Positions 19,485 through 28,392 are shown, counted from the first letter of the stretch. The stretch is DNA of 64,000 nt from Anabaena sp. UHCC 0187 (GCF_009712035.1 NZ_VILB01000004.1:110906-174905); one strand, 5' to 3'. Notes: generated by a model from the letters alone, not told the origin. Program-made: numbers and translations.

Positions 19485-19848
19485 GCTTTTTTCCAGTAAT
19501 ATCAGACTTATGCAAGGCTGCACAGAATCATGAAACTCATTAATTCATCCGTCTTTATCTGCGTTTATTTGCGTTTATCTGCGGTGAATTATTCTGGAAA
19601 TCCTGGAAACATTAAAAATAGCCCAAGCAAATTATAATCAAAATTATTGTACAAAAAATAGTTGAGAATATCAAGCCCTGAAATGAACTTTTTTCTCCGA
19701 CTTATTGAGAATATTCTCAAGATTATTGACAATATAGGGGACTAGGCCTTTTTTGTAAAAATCTGATTGAAAAAAATTATAGCTTTCCGGGAAAACCATA
19801 AGTTAAAAAGTAGTTGGATTGACGAGAGAAAACCCAACTTGCTAATTG
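19485..19848. other. Intergenic gap with a perfect palindrome
   Basis: No gene. It contains a TTTATCTGCG/TTTGCGTTTATCTGCGG interspersed repeat (about 19553-19582) and the palindrome listed separately at 19705-19720. Confidence 0.5.
19705..19720. promoter_or_regulatory. Perfect 16-bp palindrome TTGAGAATATTCTCAA
   Basis: Self-complementary over all 16 bases and followed by GATTATTGACAATAT. The same half-sites and the same tail GATTATTGA recur on the other side of the glycoside hydrolase gene (22004-22045). The shape suggests a protein operator, Fur-like in appearance, rather than a terminator. Which regulator binds is unknown. Confidence 0.5.
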
Positions 19849-21870
19849 TCAAGTTACAGTAATGATCACACCTTCACTTTCATTCCCTAATCTATCCACA
19901 GCACATACCGCATAAGTTCCTGGTGTAACTGTCGCAAAGGTAGTACCAGCGGATAAAATGCGTTGAATTATCCAATTATTGCTATTTTGCAAATACAGAG
20001 TCCAAGAACGCACAGGTTGATCATCACCTGCTTCCCAGTTTAATTTCCCATCAATATACTTGAGGTTTTTGGGAGGTGGTGGCGTGATAGAACTTTGCCA
20101 TGACATAGTGGGAATTAGAGCAGGTGTGGGATAATCGGTTTTAAATTGGTCAGCAATGCCTTGACGATTTTCCTTAATGCCAGTCATGCTGAAAAAGATA
20201 TTACCCAAAGATAAATTACTTGCTAAATTCCGAGAAATCTGAACTTGCTTGGCAATTTCACTATTTTTCCATTCTTTACCATTTAGTTGTCCGAGATTAT
20301 TACCTGCATAGACGTGACGCTGTTTAGTGTTAATTTCTGTCCACCATTTCAGGAGAACTTCATAACTTTGCTGGCTTTGGTCAGTCCGCCAATAGAGTTG
20401 GGGAGCGATATAATCTATCCAGCCTTCCTGTAACCATTTTTTAGAATCAGCATAGAGAACACCATAGGCATCTAAACCCACAATTCCCCCAGGTTGTCCA
20501 GGACGATAAATCCCAAAGGGACTAATCCCAAATTTCACATGAGGTTTGGTGGCTTTAATTCCTTGAGAAAGTCGCAATACCATTTGATTGACGTTTTCCC
20601 GTCGCCAATCTTCTAAATTCAGTCTACCCCCGCTAGTTTTATAAACTGAGTAGGTTTTATAATCGGGGAAAGATTTACCAGATATGGGATAGGGATAAAA
20701 ATAATCATCTAAATGAATAGCATCTAAATCATAACGGCGAACAACATCAATAATAACGTTGTATGCTCTGTCTTGAACAATTTTTGCACCGGGGTCCATC
20801 CATAGTTGAGTACCCCATTCACAAATAAGTTCTGGGTTAGTAACGGCAATGTGGGGACTAACAGGGGAAATTTTACTATTTGCTCTAGCGCGATAGGGAT
20901 TGAACCAAGCGTGTAATTCAATATTGCGTTTATGACATTCAGCGATCGCAAACTCCAAAGGATCATAAAATGGATTTGGTGCTTTTCCTTGAGTTCCCGT
21001 AATCCAAGCACTCCAAGGTTCTAACTCGGAAGCATATAAAGCATCACCTTCTGGTCTTACCTGCAAAACCAAAGCATTGAAATTTAAAGATTGTAACTGT
21101 TTAATAATCGCCACCAATTCCGCTTTTTGCTGTTCTACAGCTAGTCCCGGTTTAGAAGGCCAATCACTATTCCACACAGTCGCAACCCAAGCACCTCGGA
21201 ATTCTCGACGATGATTTACCTTGACAGTATTAGAACTTGTGGGTGTCGGTTTCGATATGGTTGGAGGAACAACAATATAGTCAGAAGGGATTTTTTCCGC
21301 TTTTCCTAAATATACTAAAGCCTGATAAACCATGACTGCAACTTCGGCACGAGTAGCGGCTGTTTTATAATTCAGGATTTTGACATTGGGATAACTCACT
21401 ACCCAACCAACGCGAGTTGCTAACGCGATTTGATTAATCCCATAATAGGGAATTAAAGATCCATCTTGATAAATTTCTGCCAGTTTACCTACTAAGTCTA
21501 AGTCAACTTGACCAGCAATGCCCAAACCATTGACCATTGCTACTAAAGCATCACCCCTAGCAATTCCTTCATCTGTGCCAAAACGCTTGTTTGGATAACC
21601 TGTCAAAAATCCACTTTCATAAACTTTTTTAATCGCGTTTATCGCCCAATGGGTCTGGGGAACATCTACAAAAGGCAGATATGCACGTTTAACTGGTTGG
21701 AAAAAAACTGAAGCGATAATAGCTGCAAATTCAGCGCGAGTTACAGGATTGTTGGGGCGACACGTCCCATCAGGATAACCATTGAGTATGCGCCGTGCTG
21801 CTAAGGCTTCAATAAATGGTCGAGACCAATGATTTTGAATATCGGAGAAAGTTATAGGAGTAGATACCAT
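19849..21870 (-). CDS. SLH-domain glycoside hydrolase-like protein (GHL10/DUF187)
   Basis: A 673-residue protein. Three S-layer homology modules cover about residues 5-195 (ending motifs VTRAEFAAII, IARGDALVAM and ATRAEVAVMV). A GHL10 barrel spans about 225-560, with EFRGAWVATVWNSDWPSKPG, ALVLQVRPEGDALY, HAWFNPYRA and DAIHLDDYFYPYP. The tail is a fibronectin/Ig-like domain. SLH modules bind pyruvylated cell-wall polymers, so a peptidoglycan-associated glycosidase is expected. No signal peptide is visible at the N-terminus (MVSTPITFSD) and an upstream in-frame start is blocked by a stop, which is unusual for an SLH protein. Confidence 0.88.
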   Translation of the reverse strand: MVSTPITFSDIQNHWSRPFIEALAARRILNGYPDGTCRPNNPVTRAEFAAIIASVFFQPVKRAYLPFVDVPQTHWAINAIKKVYESGFLTGYPNKRFGTDEGIARGDALVAMVNGLGIAGQVDLDLVGKLAEIYQDGSLIPYYGINQIALATRVGWVVSYPNVKILNYKTAATRAEVAVMVYQALVYLGKAEKIPSDYIVVPPTISKPTPTSSNTVKVNHRREFRGAWVATVWNSDWPSKPGLAVEQQKAELVAIIKQLQSLNFNALVLQVRPEGDALYASELEPWSAWITGTQGKAPNPFYDPLEFAIAECHKRNIELHAWFNPYRARANSKISPVSPHIAVTNPELICEWGTQLWMDPGAKIVQDRAYNVIIDVVRRYDLDAIHLDDYFYPYPISGKSFPDYKTYSVYKTSGGRLNLEDWRRENVNQMVLRLSQGIKATKPHVKFGISPFGIYRPGQPGGIVGLDAYGVLYADSKKWLQEGWIDYIAPQLYWRTDQSQQSYEVLLKWWTEINTKQRHVYAGNNLGQLNGKEWKNSEIAKQVQISRNLASNLSLGNIFFSMTGIKENRQGIADQFKTDYPTPALIPTMSWQSSITPPPPKNLKYIDGKLNWEAGDDQPVRSWTLYLQNSNNWIIQRILSAGTTFATVTPGTYAVCAVDRLGNESEGVIITVT

Positions 21871-22275
21871 ATTTATTGAGATAGTTGCATCTTCTGTTAA
21901 TTTAGCAATATTTAAGTCATAGCTGCTAATTTTCTACCAGTGCAGTCAGACAGATAAGTTTTTTAAATCTCCCTTTTTCAAAAAAATCGCATTCCTATGT
22001 TTATTGAGAATATATTCGGTTTATTCTCAAGATTATTGAGAATGTAATCAATAAGCTAACCATTTTACTAGGGTATTGACATCTTGAAATTTTGTGCTAT
22101 TGTCAAGATATATAATCTGCAAGTTTTTATATCTAAAAATTAGCGTTGCGGAAGGAAGAAATTTTTTTCACGCAGAGACGCAGAGGCGCGAAGAGTATAA
22201 AGTTTTATTTGCTGAATTTTATTGAGTATAGTTTGTGATATAGTAATCACGGCTTGACAAGTAATATCAGTTCAC
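21871..22275. other. Intergenic gap with operator-like repeat and interspersed repeat
   Basis: No gene. It holds the inverted repeat at 22004-22030 and a CACGCAGAGACGCAGAGGCGC repeat fragment (from about 22170), which resembles 42061-42085. It is shared by the divergent hydrolase and ATPase genes. Confidence 0.5.
22004..22030. promoter_or_regulatory. Split inverted repeat matching the 19705 palindrome
   Basis: Arms TTGAGAATA and TATTCTCAA are separated by nine bases, then followed by GATTATTGAGAATG. It equals the 19705 palindrome with about 11 bases inserted at the centre. It lies 134 bases upstream of the hydrolase start on the other strand. Confidence 0.5.
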
Positions 22276-23781
22276 ATGAATAATCATCAAATAATAGAAC
22301 TTGAGATTAAGAATCTTAGAAACATTAAACAGTTTTCAATAGAACTTCCTTTTGAAGAAGGTGTTTATGCGATTACAGGCGAAAATGGAATCGGAAAAAG
22401 CACTATTTTTTCAGTTTTAGCGCAATTAGTCTCTAAGAATGCTTTAAAAACATTATTTAAAGTTATTGGTGATGAAAATAGTGAGATAAAATTCAAATTT
22501 GATGGTAAAGAAAATACCTGGCTAAAGAAATTAGGAAAATGGACATACTCTCATCAAAAAGAAGAGGGGATAATTTTTCATGGCTTTTTTGAAGGTAGTT
22601 TTATGTTTGGTTCAAGATTTTCAGATGTTCACAGATTGATTTTGAATAGAGATTATCCTGTTAAAGAATTTGAATTACGTGATGCAAACATTTTCATTAT
22701 AAAAAATCTAGGAAAAATATTGAGAAATAATGAAAACTTCTATTCTGGTTTAAAAAAAATCAAAACAAAGAAACTTGCCCAAGAAATATATAGGTTTGAA
22801 GGGCAACCATACTTTATTAAAAGAGAAGGACATTGGTTCGCTCAGTTTTTTATGAGTTCTGGAGAATTATTATTAATCGGATTACTTAATTTTATTAATG
22901 AAACAATTAATTCCAAAAAAAGAAAAAAAATTGATACAAAAAGCCTAATTCTCATTGATGAAATTGAACTTGCTCTTCATCCTTCTGCACAAGCAAGATT
23001 ATTATTATTTCTAAATGATATTTCTAGAGAACACGGGTTTTGTATATATTTTGCAACGCACTCTATCCAAATTATTAACCATATTAAGCCACAGATAATT
23101 TATCATATACAAAGAGATATAGCTGGCAATATTGAGTTAATAAATCCATGCTATCCAGCTTATGCAACACGTAATTTATACACAAATGATGGATTTGATT
23201 TTATTTTTCTTGTTGAAGATGAACTAGCAAAATATATTGTAGATAAAATCATTGACTTGAATAATCTTAGAATTAACAAGCTTGTAAAAATACTGCCTTG
23301 TGGTGGCTGGGAGCAAGTTCTCGCAATGCACTATGATATGATGGATTCTAAATTGGCTGGTAAAGACTGTAAAATATCCTCTATTCTCGATGGAGATGTA
23401 AAAGAACAGTGTGAAAAAAAATATTTAGTTGGTTCTAAATATTTTGCATTAGAAAAACATTATCTTCCTATACCAAGTATAGAAAAGTTCTTGAAAAAGA
23501 AATTTATTGATACACCTGATGCCGAATTAGCTAGACAAATTGGCGATAAATTTTTTCATTACGAGAGCATAAATTTAATTTTGGAAAGTTACAGAAACAA
23601 TCCAAAATCGCAGAATGATAAGGATGGTAAACGATTATTTCAAGATTTAATAAAATCTGTAGAAAAACAAGGAATTTCAGAGAAAAATTTTAAATCAGAT
23701 ATTTGTATGTTTATTTACCAATATACAAAAGACACTTTTAGGGATTTAGAAGGATTTTTAAGAGGCTGGTTGCAAAGGTAA
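22276..23781 (+). CDS. AAA ATPase with TOPRIM-like domain, OLD-family-like
   Basis: A 501-residue protein. The N-terminal ABC-type ATPase has Walker A ITGENGIGKST (about 33-43), signature-like MSSGELLLIGL, Walker B LILIDEIELALHPSA and the switch ATHSIQI. From about residue 315, FLVEDELAKYIVDKII followed by ILPCGGWEQVL and SSILDGDV fits a TOPRIM nuclease domain, as in OLD proteins that cause phage exclusion. The coding sequence is very AT-rich with many Lys/Ile/Asn codons compared with recN next to it, suggesting horizontal acquisition. A defence role is an inference; a partner gene such as GajB is not seen. Confidence 0.72.
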   Translation: MNNHQIIELEIKNLRNIKQFSIELPFEEGVYAITGENGIGKSTIFSVLAQLVSKNALKTLFKVIGDENSEIKFKFDGKENTWLKKLGKWTYSHQKEEGIIFHGFFEGSFMFGSRFSDVHRLILNRDYPVKEFELRDANIFIIKNLGKILRNNENFYSGLKKIKTKKLAQEIYRFEGQPYFIKREGHWFAQFFMSSGELLLIGLLNFINETINSKKRKKIDTKSLILIDEIELALHPSAQARLLLFLNDISREHGFCIYFATHSIQIINHIKPQIIYHIQRDIAGNIELINPCYPAYATRNLYTNDGFDFIFLVEDELAKYIVDKIIDLNNLRINKLVKILPCGGWEQVLAMHYDMMDSKLAGKDCKISSILDGDVKEQCEKKYLVGSKYFALEKHYLPIPSIEKFLKKKFIDTPDAELARQIGDKFFHYESINLILESYRNNPKSQNDKDGKRLFQDLIKSVEKQGISEKNFKSDICMFIYQYTKDTFRDLEGFLRGWLQR

Positions 23782-23863
23782 AATATTAGGATAGCTAATG
23801 CGAGTAAAGATAAGACAGTGAAATTGAGGACACGGGGAAGTATGCAATCTGAGGATTAGTAAA

Positions 23864-25597
23864 ATGCTGCTATATTTAAGAATTGAAAATTTCGCCTTAA
23901 TTGATCATCTGGAATTGGATTTTGGTGCGGGTTTGAACGTATTAACAGGAGAAACAGGTGCAGGAAAATCAATCATATTAGATGCCATTGATGCGGTTTT
24001 GGGTGGTAAAGTCTCCAGTCGGGTGATTAGAACTGGCACAAATCGCGCCATAGTGGAAGCGACTTTTAGCGTCACTCCGCCTTTAGCGGCTTGGTTAAGT
24101 GAACAAGAAATTGATTTAACGGATGATCATGCTGTGATCATTAGTCGGGAAATTGCCACTACTACCAGTAATATCCGCAGTAGATCAAGAGTAAATGGAG
24201 TGCTGGTAAATCGCCCCTTAATGGCAGGATTACGGGATAGTTTAGTAGAAATTACGGCACAAGGGCAAACCGTACAAGTAGGACAATCTGCCCAAGTTCG
24301 AGATTGGTTAGATTTATATGGTGGTGATGCTTTGTTGCACAAACGCCAAAATGTCGCCGCTGCTTTTATTGTCTATCAACAAGCCCGTCAAGCCCTGGAA
24401 AAACGCCGGACATCGGAACGGGAACGACTGCAACAATTGGATTTATTAACATATCAAGTGCAAGAATTGGGTGGGGCTAATCTAGATGATGCCCAGGAAA
24501 TGGAACAATTAAATCAAGAACGGGACCGCCTCAATCATGTTGTGGATTTACAACAAATGAGTTACAAGGTTTATCAGGCTTTGTATCAAGATGATCAGGA
24601 AACGCGCACTGCGGCTGATTTATTAGCCGATGGAGAGATGACATTAACTCACATGGTAGAGTATGATTCTCAATTACAATCTTTGTTAGAATTGGTGCGA
24701 GATGCCATTGCTGCGGTGATGGAAGTGGGGAGACAAATTAATATTTATGGGGAAGGTTTGGAAGCAGATCCCCAGCGGTTAGAAGAAGTGGATGAACGGA
24801 TACGGGAATTAAAACAAATTTGTCGCAAATATGGACCGACTCTCACGGAAGCGATCGCTTATTATGAACGTATTCAAACTGAATTAGCTGAATTAAATAA
24901 TAGTGAACAATCTATCGAAACTTTAGAACAACAAGAACAATTATCTTTACAACAACTCCAGCAAATTAGTCAACAATTAACCCAATTACGGCGACAAACT
25001 GCGGCTAATTTAGAATCTCGGTTATTAGCTGAACTCAAACCTTTAGCAATGGATAAGGTGAAATTTCAAGTAGAAATTGTGGCAACTTCCCCCGCAGCTA
25101 CAGGTGCAGATAAAATTACTTTTATGTTTAGTCCTAATCCTGGTGAACCTATTCAACCATTAACAGAAATTGCTTCTGGGGGGGAAATGAGCCGTTTTTT
25201 ATTAGCTTTAAAAGCTTGTTTTAATCAAGGTAATGAAGTGGGAACAATGATATTTGATGAAATTGATGTGGGAGTTTCCGGTAGAGTTGCCCAAGCCATA
25301 GCGGAAAAATTGCACCAACTTAGTCAAGGACATCAAGTCTTATGTGTTACCCACCAACCTCTAATCGCAGCTATGGCAGATCGTCATTTTCGCGTTGATA
25401 AACTAGTGATTAACAAAGCCAGGAATAGCAATGATGAACAACGGACAGTTGTGAGAGTGACAAGTTTGGATAATTTAACCACCCGACGGGAGGAATTAGC
25501 ACAGTTAGCTGGTGGTAAATCTGCAAATGACGCAATCTCTTTTGCAGAATCTTTATTATTACAAGCTGCTAATCATCGGGAAATTAAACAAACATAA
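23864..25597 (+). CDS. recN: DNA repair protein RecN
   Basis: A 577-residue SMC-like repair protein that tethers DNA ends during double-strand break repair. The N-terminal ATPase half has LRIENFALIDHLELDF and Walker A GETGAGKS near residue 32. A central coiled coil (about 160-360) is interrupted by a short turn. The C-terminal half has the signature ASGGEMSRFLLALK, Walker B MIFDEIDVGVSG and THQPLIAAMADRHF. Length and motifs are standard. It marks the last core gene before the mobile region. Confidence 0.96.
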   Translation: MLLYLRIENFALIDHLELDFGAGLNVLTGETGAGKSIILDAIDAVLGGKVSSRVIRTGTNRAIVEATFSVTPPLAAWLSEQEIDLTDDHAVIISREIATTTSNIRSRSRVNGVLVNRPLMAGLRDSLVEITAQGQTVQVGQSAQVRDWLDLYGGDALLHKRQNVAAAFIVYQQARQALEKRRTSERERLQQLDLLTYQVQELGGANLDDAQEMEQLNQERDRLNHVVDLQQMSYKVYQALYQDDQETRTAADLLADGEMTLTHMVEYDSQLQSLLELVRDAIAAVMEVGRQINIYGEGLEADPQRLEEVDERIRELKQICRKYGPTLTEAIAYYERIQTELAELNNSEQSIETLEQQEQLSLQQLQQISQQLTQLRRQTAANLESRLLAELKPLAMDKVKFQVEIVATSPAATGADKITFMFSPNPGEPIQPLTEIASGGEMSRFLLALKACFNQGNEVGTMIFDEIDVGVSGRVAQAIAEKLHQLSQGHQVLCVTHQPLIAAMADRHFRVDKLVINKARNSNDEQRTVVRVTSLDNLTTRREELAQLAGGKSANDAISFAESLLLQAANHREIKQT

Positions 25598-25693
25598 ATA
25601 AGGCTTTTTAGGTAGGGGATATTTCCTTGCGCTATTTACCACTGACACAACGTGATCCAAATCACTGGGATAAAAGACATCAAGGCTACACGA

Positions 25694-25722
25694 TGAATTA
25701 AATACACACACTTTTTAATTCA
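25694..25722 (+). promoter_or_regulatory. Inverted repeat directly in front of the 25725 gene
   Basis: TGAATTAA and TTAATTCA form an 8-bp stem around 13 bases, ending two bases before the ATG. The surrounding GCTACACGATGAATTA and TGAGCAA also occur at 28450-28492 around another small gene, so this is a duplicated leader. It may act as an operator or as an RNA hairpin affecting translation. Confidence 0.55.
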
Positions 25723-25724
25723 CC

Positions 25725-26153
25725 ATGAGCAATCTAATTGTAATACTCACTCAGATAATCTTTATAGTTCTGGTGTTACGAGTCATATTTTCCCAGATTG
25801 ATAGGGTTGTCGCGGCTTACAGGAAGAGGAAGTCGAACACATCAAATGTTGATACTCCCCGGTCTAAAGTTGGTTCAACCAGACCAGATAAACCGAGATG
25901 GGGTAAAATACAAAAATCTAGACAAGTCAGAGATGAACGCAACAAGAGGCTCTCACAACTCAATCGCCAAGCATCCAGTAAGTCTAGACTCTCTGGGCAT
26001 TCTTGGAATCAACTATTAACAAAAGTTCAAGGAGACACAGCAACCGCGGAAAGATTAATTAACCATCTAAAAATTAAACATCCTGGCGAGACTGATAGAT
26101 GGTACGTCGAGAAAGCAATTTTTGATTTAGAACGCGATAAAGGTCGTTACTAA
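25725..26153 (+). CDS. Single-span membrane protein with basic linker and conserved C-terminal block
   Basis: A 142-residue protein. One transmembrane helix (about residues 3-22) is followed by a basic, disordered linker (residues 30-85, rich in Lys, Arg and Ser). A compact tail, TATAERLINHLKIKHPG then RWYVEKAIFDLERDK, resembles a short block I have seen in proteins of cyanobacterial mobile regions; that recollection is not verifiable here. Its leader and first four residues (MSNLI) recur in the truncated small gene at 28486 inside the tRNA-Lys element, though this gene lies just outside the element's left repeat. Confidence 0.6.
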   Translation: MSNLIVILTQIIFIVLVLRVIFSQIDRVVAAYRKRKSNTSNVDTPRSKVGSTRPDKPRWGKIQKSRQVRDERNKRLSQLNRQASSKSRLSGHSWNQLLTKVQGDTATAERLINHLKIKHPGETDRWYVEKAIFDLERDKGRY

Positions 26154-26244
26154 TAATTGACAGCCATACTCAAAGAAGAATGGAACGGACTCAAAAACAT
26201 ACTCCCAGCAATACATCCTCAAGGATCTGGAAAGAACCGAAAAA

Positions 26245-26289
26245 TAATGGGTGAGGAGGGAATCGAACCCGCAACCAATTGATTAAGAG
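26245..26289. repeat. attL-like copy: 45-bp duplicate of the tRNA-Lys 3' half
   Basis: Identical over 45 bases to 36176-36220, starting TAATGGGTGAGG and ending TTGATTAAGAG. It covers the tRNA from the first base of the anticodon loop to the 3' end plus four outside bases. The rest of a tRNA is absent here. Confidence 0.88.
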
Positions 26290-26320
26290 ACATCACTTCA
26301 TTGAATTTTCAACAGAAAAA

Positions 26321-26340
26321 CCACCAATTTAATTTGGTGG
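26321..26340 (-). terminator. Terminator of the 26471 gene
   Basis: The hairpin CCACCAA-TTTAAT-TTGGTGG is followed on the minus strand by a run of five T. It is about 130 bases past the stop of the minus-strand gene, next to the left end of the element. Confidence 0.65.
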
Positions 26341-26470
26341 AAAATTTATAAAATATTAATTTTGACTTTTAACTTTTTGGTGGTTGGGGGCGATCGCTCT
26401 TTTGCATGGCTAAATCAAAATCTCTTTAGAGGGGGCGCGGTTTGCAACCAAGGACTTAGGTATCTATTCC

Positions 26471-26758
26471 TTACATCTCCTCCAAATTCTCCTCTTCGGA
26501 CTCCTGCCATTCCCCGTCCTCAAATATCCAGTATGGGTGATCTTCTGGCAAATCAATGGCGTATGCCCATCCAATACCATCCCATCTTAGTCCACTAATA
26601 TATACAGGGTGCAAGATTTCCCCATTCTTCCGTTTTATCCTGTGCAACACCGTCTGACCAATGTAATATTTTGGTTTAGTAAATTCTTTCGTGACCCGCA
26701 GCCGCCAAAATTGGTCGTGAGAATCTGATGCCCACAAGGGCTGGTTAGACGCTAACAT
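26471..26758 (-). CDS. Small acidic protein of unknown function
   Basis: A 95-residue protein starting at ATG 26758, chosen because AGGAG lies seven to eight bases upstream (AGGAGCAATAAAATG); a longer frame extends to 26860 but lacks such a site. The body, YYIGQTVLHRIKRKNGEILHP (split by G), WDGIGWAYAIDLPEDHPYWI and an acidic tail EESEEENLEEM-like, suggests a small beta-barrel with a charged end. It faintly resembles DUF1392-type proteins of Nostoc plasmids; that is a low-confidence recollection. First gene inside the element's left end. Confidence 0.6.
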   Translation of the reverse strand: MLASNQPLWASDSHDQFWRLRVTKEFTKPKYYIGQTVLHRIKRKNGEILHPVYISGLRWDGIGWAYAIDLPEDHPYWIFEDGEWQESEEENLEEM

Positions 26759-26976
26759 TTTATTGCTCCTAGTCAGTGTGTTTGATTTTGGGGAAGTCGT
26801 GCCAGTGAGGGAGAGGTTAGAGGCTCTCTCGCTGGGGCGCATTAAAAATTTAAGTTTCACTCAAATATCAATTGGCACTGTAGGTAGCGATGCGACGATA
26901 CGAACTTACTCGCTATAACCTTAGTCAACCAACTGTATTCAACTGTATGCAAACAGGATAACTCCAGATTGAATAC

Positions 26977-27000
26977 AATGTCAACAATATTGTAGACATT
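26977..27000. promoter_or_regulatory. 24-bp operator-like palindrome upstream of the RHH-like gene
   Basis: Two arms AATGTC and GACATT frame a central ACAATATTGT; 22 of 24 bases are symmetric. It overlaps a likely -35 (TTGTAG, 26990-26995), with GATAAA at 27013-27018 as -10. This placement fits autorepression by the downstream ribbon-helix-helix-like protein. Confidence 0.65.
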
Positions 27001-27045
27001 GCATGAAAACCTGATAAAATGTAATCAGTTGAAGACAGGAGTATT

Positions 27046-27690
27046 ATGGTCAGCAAGGCATTTTCGTTTCGCTTACCCGATGAAGCGGTACAAGCATTGC
27101 AGTCTCAAGGGTTGGAAAATGAAACACTAAATCAAACCGCCCAAAGAGTTTTAACAGAGGCACTGGGATTATCTGCATCTCTATCACTTCCTAAAAGAAT
27201 GACTGCCCCAATAGATATGCAAGAATTGGTTGAACGGGAAGTAGAACGTATTTTGGCTGCGTCTACAACTGTAAATAGTGTTGTAAACAACGTAACTGCA
27301 CGGAAATCGGGCGTAGAGGCAAGTAAATTCCTGGATTCCCTTGGCGAACGCGTAGAGAAAGTAGAAAACCGTTTATGTGAAGTGGAAGAAACGCTAGAAA
27401 GTCTGCATGGAGAGGATTTTGGGTATAGCAATACGGTGGATGCAGGGATGGAACAGCGTATAAAGGCTGTAGAAGAGAGCCTGGCTAAATGGATTTTGCG
27501 ATTATCGGACTTGATGGATCATTGGGAAGAAAAAGTGGCTGAACAGGTAGACAGACTGGATCGAAAGCTAGGGACTTATTATGATGATGTCCGCGATGAC
27601 ACTTTGAAAAAACTAAAGGTAGGAGGACAGTCAGCACAGGGAAAGGCAATCGACCGATTTATTAGGGAATTAGAGAAAAATGAAGGATAG
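27046..27690 (+). CDS. RHH-like DNA-binding protein with long coiled coil
   Basis: A 214-residue protein starting ATG 27046 with ACAGGAG upstream. The first 45 residues (KAFSFRLPDEAVQALQSQG, then NQTAQRVLTEALG) look like a ribbon-helix-helix strand plus two helices. From about residue 100, heptad-patterned helices (ERVEKVENRLCEVEETLESL, then WEEKVAEQVDRLDRKL) predict a coiled coil. The tail QGKAIDRFIRELEKNEG is charged. Possible roles are repression of the element or plasmid-type partition. The palindrome upstream supports autoregulation. A terminator follows. Confidence 0.65.
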   Translation: MVSKAFSFRLPDEAVQALQSQGLENETLNQTAQRVLTEALGLSASLSLPKRMTAPIDMQELVEREVERILAASTTVNSVVNNVTARKSGVEASKFLDSLGERVEKVENRLCEVEETLESLHGEDFGYSNTVDAGMEQRIKAVEESLAKWILRLSDLMDHWEEKVAEQVDRLDRKLGTYYDDVRDDTLKKLKVGGQSAQGKAIDRFIRELEKNEG

Positions 27691-27736
27691 TAGTTGGTAG
27701 TTGCCGAAATCTATAAAAAATATGGGTTCTAAGACG

Positions 27737-27766
27737 AACGACCTTGGCCACGCCGGGTCGTTTTGT
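27737..27766 (+). terminator. Terminator after the RHH-like gene
   Basis: AACGACC and GGTCGTT form a 7-bp stem with a 12-base loop, followed by TTGT, 46 bases after the stop codon. Confidence 0.6.
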
Positions 27767-27789
27767 ATATGTTCAGTGGACAGTAGAGA

Positions 27790-27808
27790 TGTCTACACCT
27801 GTATACAG
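27790..27808. promoter_or_regulatory. Possible second RHH operator
   Basis: TGTCTACA (27790-27797) is the complement of the half-site TGTAGACA found in the 26977 palindrome, and is followed directly by the 10-bp palindrome CTGTATACAG. It lies between the RHH-like gene and the 146-aa gene. Confidence 0.35.
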
Positions 27809-27951
27809 ATTTAACTATATTCACTACAAAATAAAAACAAAAGATATATAGATATCTTCTGAACCTGAATTACCACCAGAAAATAGTACAGCCCAGTGAA
27901 TCAGTCCCGATTGATAAATTTGCCTGTCCACCGAAAGATGAGCATTACAAA

Positions 27952-28392
27952 TTGACAGAAACACCCCCGATGATTTTCACTATTGAAACCAGTCTTGGGG
28001 ATTGCCACGTCACCGCCACACCATTCAAAAGAATCCAATCATCAAAAACAAATGAGTCAGAAATCCATATTCTTTATGAAATGGAGAAAGGGAGAATAGC
28101 TGAAAAGGTAAAAATGCCACTTCACCCCGTCACAATCAAACGAGTAGCTAAAAATTCGAGTAACCTTGAGAAGCTTGTGGCGGCTGTCCGTAAAGATTGG
28201 GAGCATAAATCTAAACAAGTTACCTACAAAGTTTTGAAACCAGCCAACGAAGGAGAAGATATCTGGGTAGAGGGCTGTAAAATGACTCTGACTCCCACCG
28301 CCAAGGAAACATTCTTCGTATTCGTAGCGCCCAATGGGGAACGACTCCGTGCAGCATTGGGGAATTTTCAAGAAATAGGGAATAGGGAATAG
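27952..28392 (+). CDS. Unknown 146-residue element protein
   Basis: A soluble, mixed-charge protein with no signal or membrane helix. The start is uncertain: TTG 27952 gives 146 residues, ATG 27970 gives 140. Visible blocks are FTIETSLGDCHVTATPF, VTIKRVAKNSSNLEKLVAAVRKDW (split at residue SNL) and TLTPTAKETFFVFVAPNG; a two-layer beta fold is plausible. The last codons and stop (EIGNRE) lie inside an STRR/HIP1 repeat, so the native C-terminus may have been altered. Position before a VapE-type gene suggests a replication-linked role, unproven. Confidence 0.55.
   Translation: MTETPPMIFTIETSLGDCHVTATPFKRIQSSKTNESEIHILYEMEKGRIAEKVKMPLHPVTIKRVAKNSSNLEKLVAAVRKDWEHKSKQVTYKVLKPANEGEDIWVEGCKMTLTPTAKETFFVFVAPNGERLRAALGNFQEIGNRE

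Noticed and set aside
26157..26282. A 41-codon frame from TTG right after the 25725 gene, running into the 45-bp repeat
   Set aside because: Its end GEEGIEPATN is simply the tRNA-derived repeat read in frame; the remaining 30 codons match nothing I recognise. It may be a remnant but cannot be called a gene.
26245..26289. A second tRNA-Lys gene at the left end of the element
   Set aside because: Only the 3' half from the anticodon loop is present; the sequence beyond does not supply a 5' half.
26362..26598. A 78-codon plus-strand frame near the left end of the element
   Set aside because: It overlaps the minus-strand 26471 gene, which has a proper ribosome binding site and a terminator.
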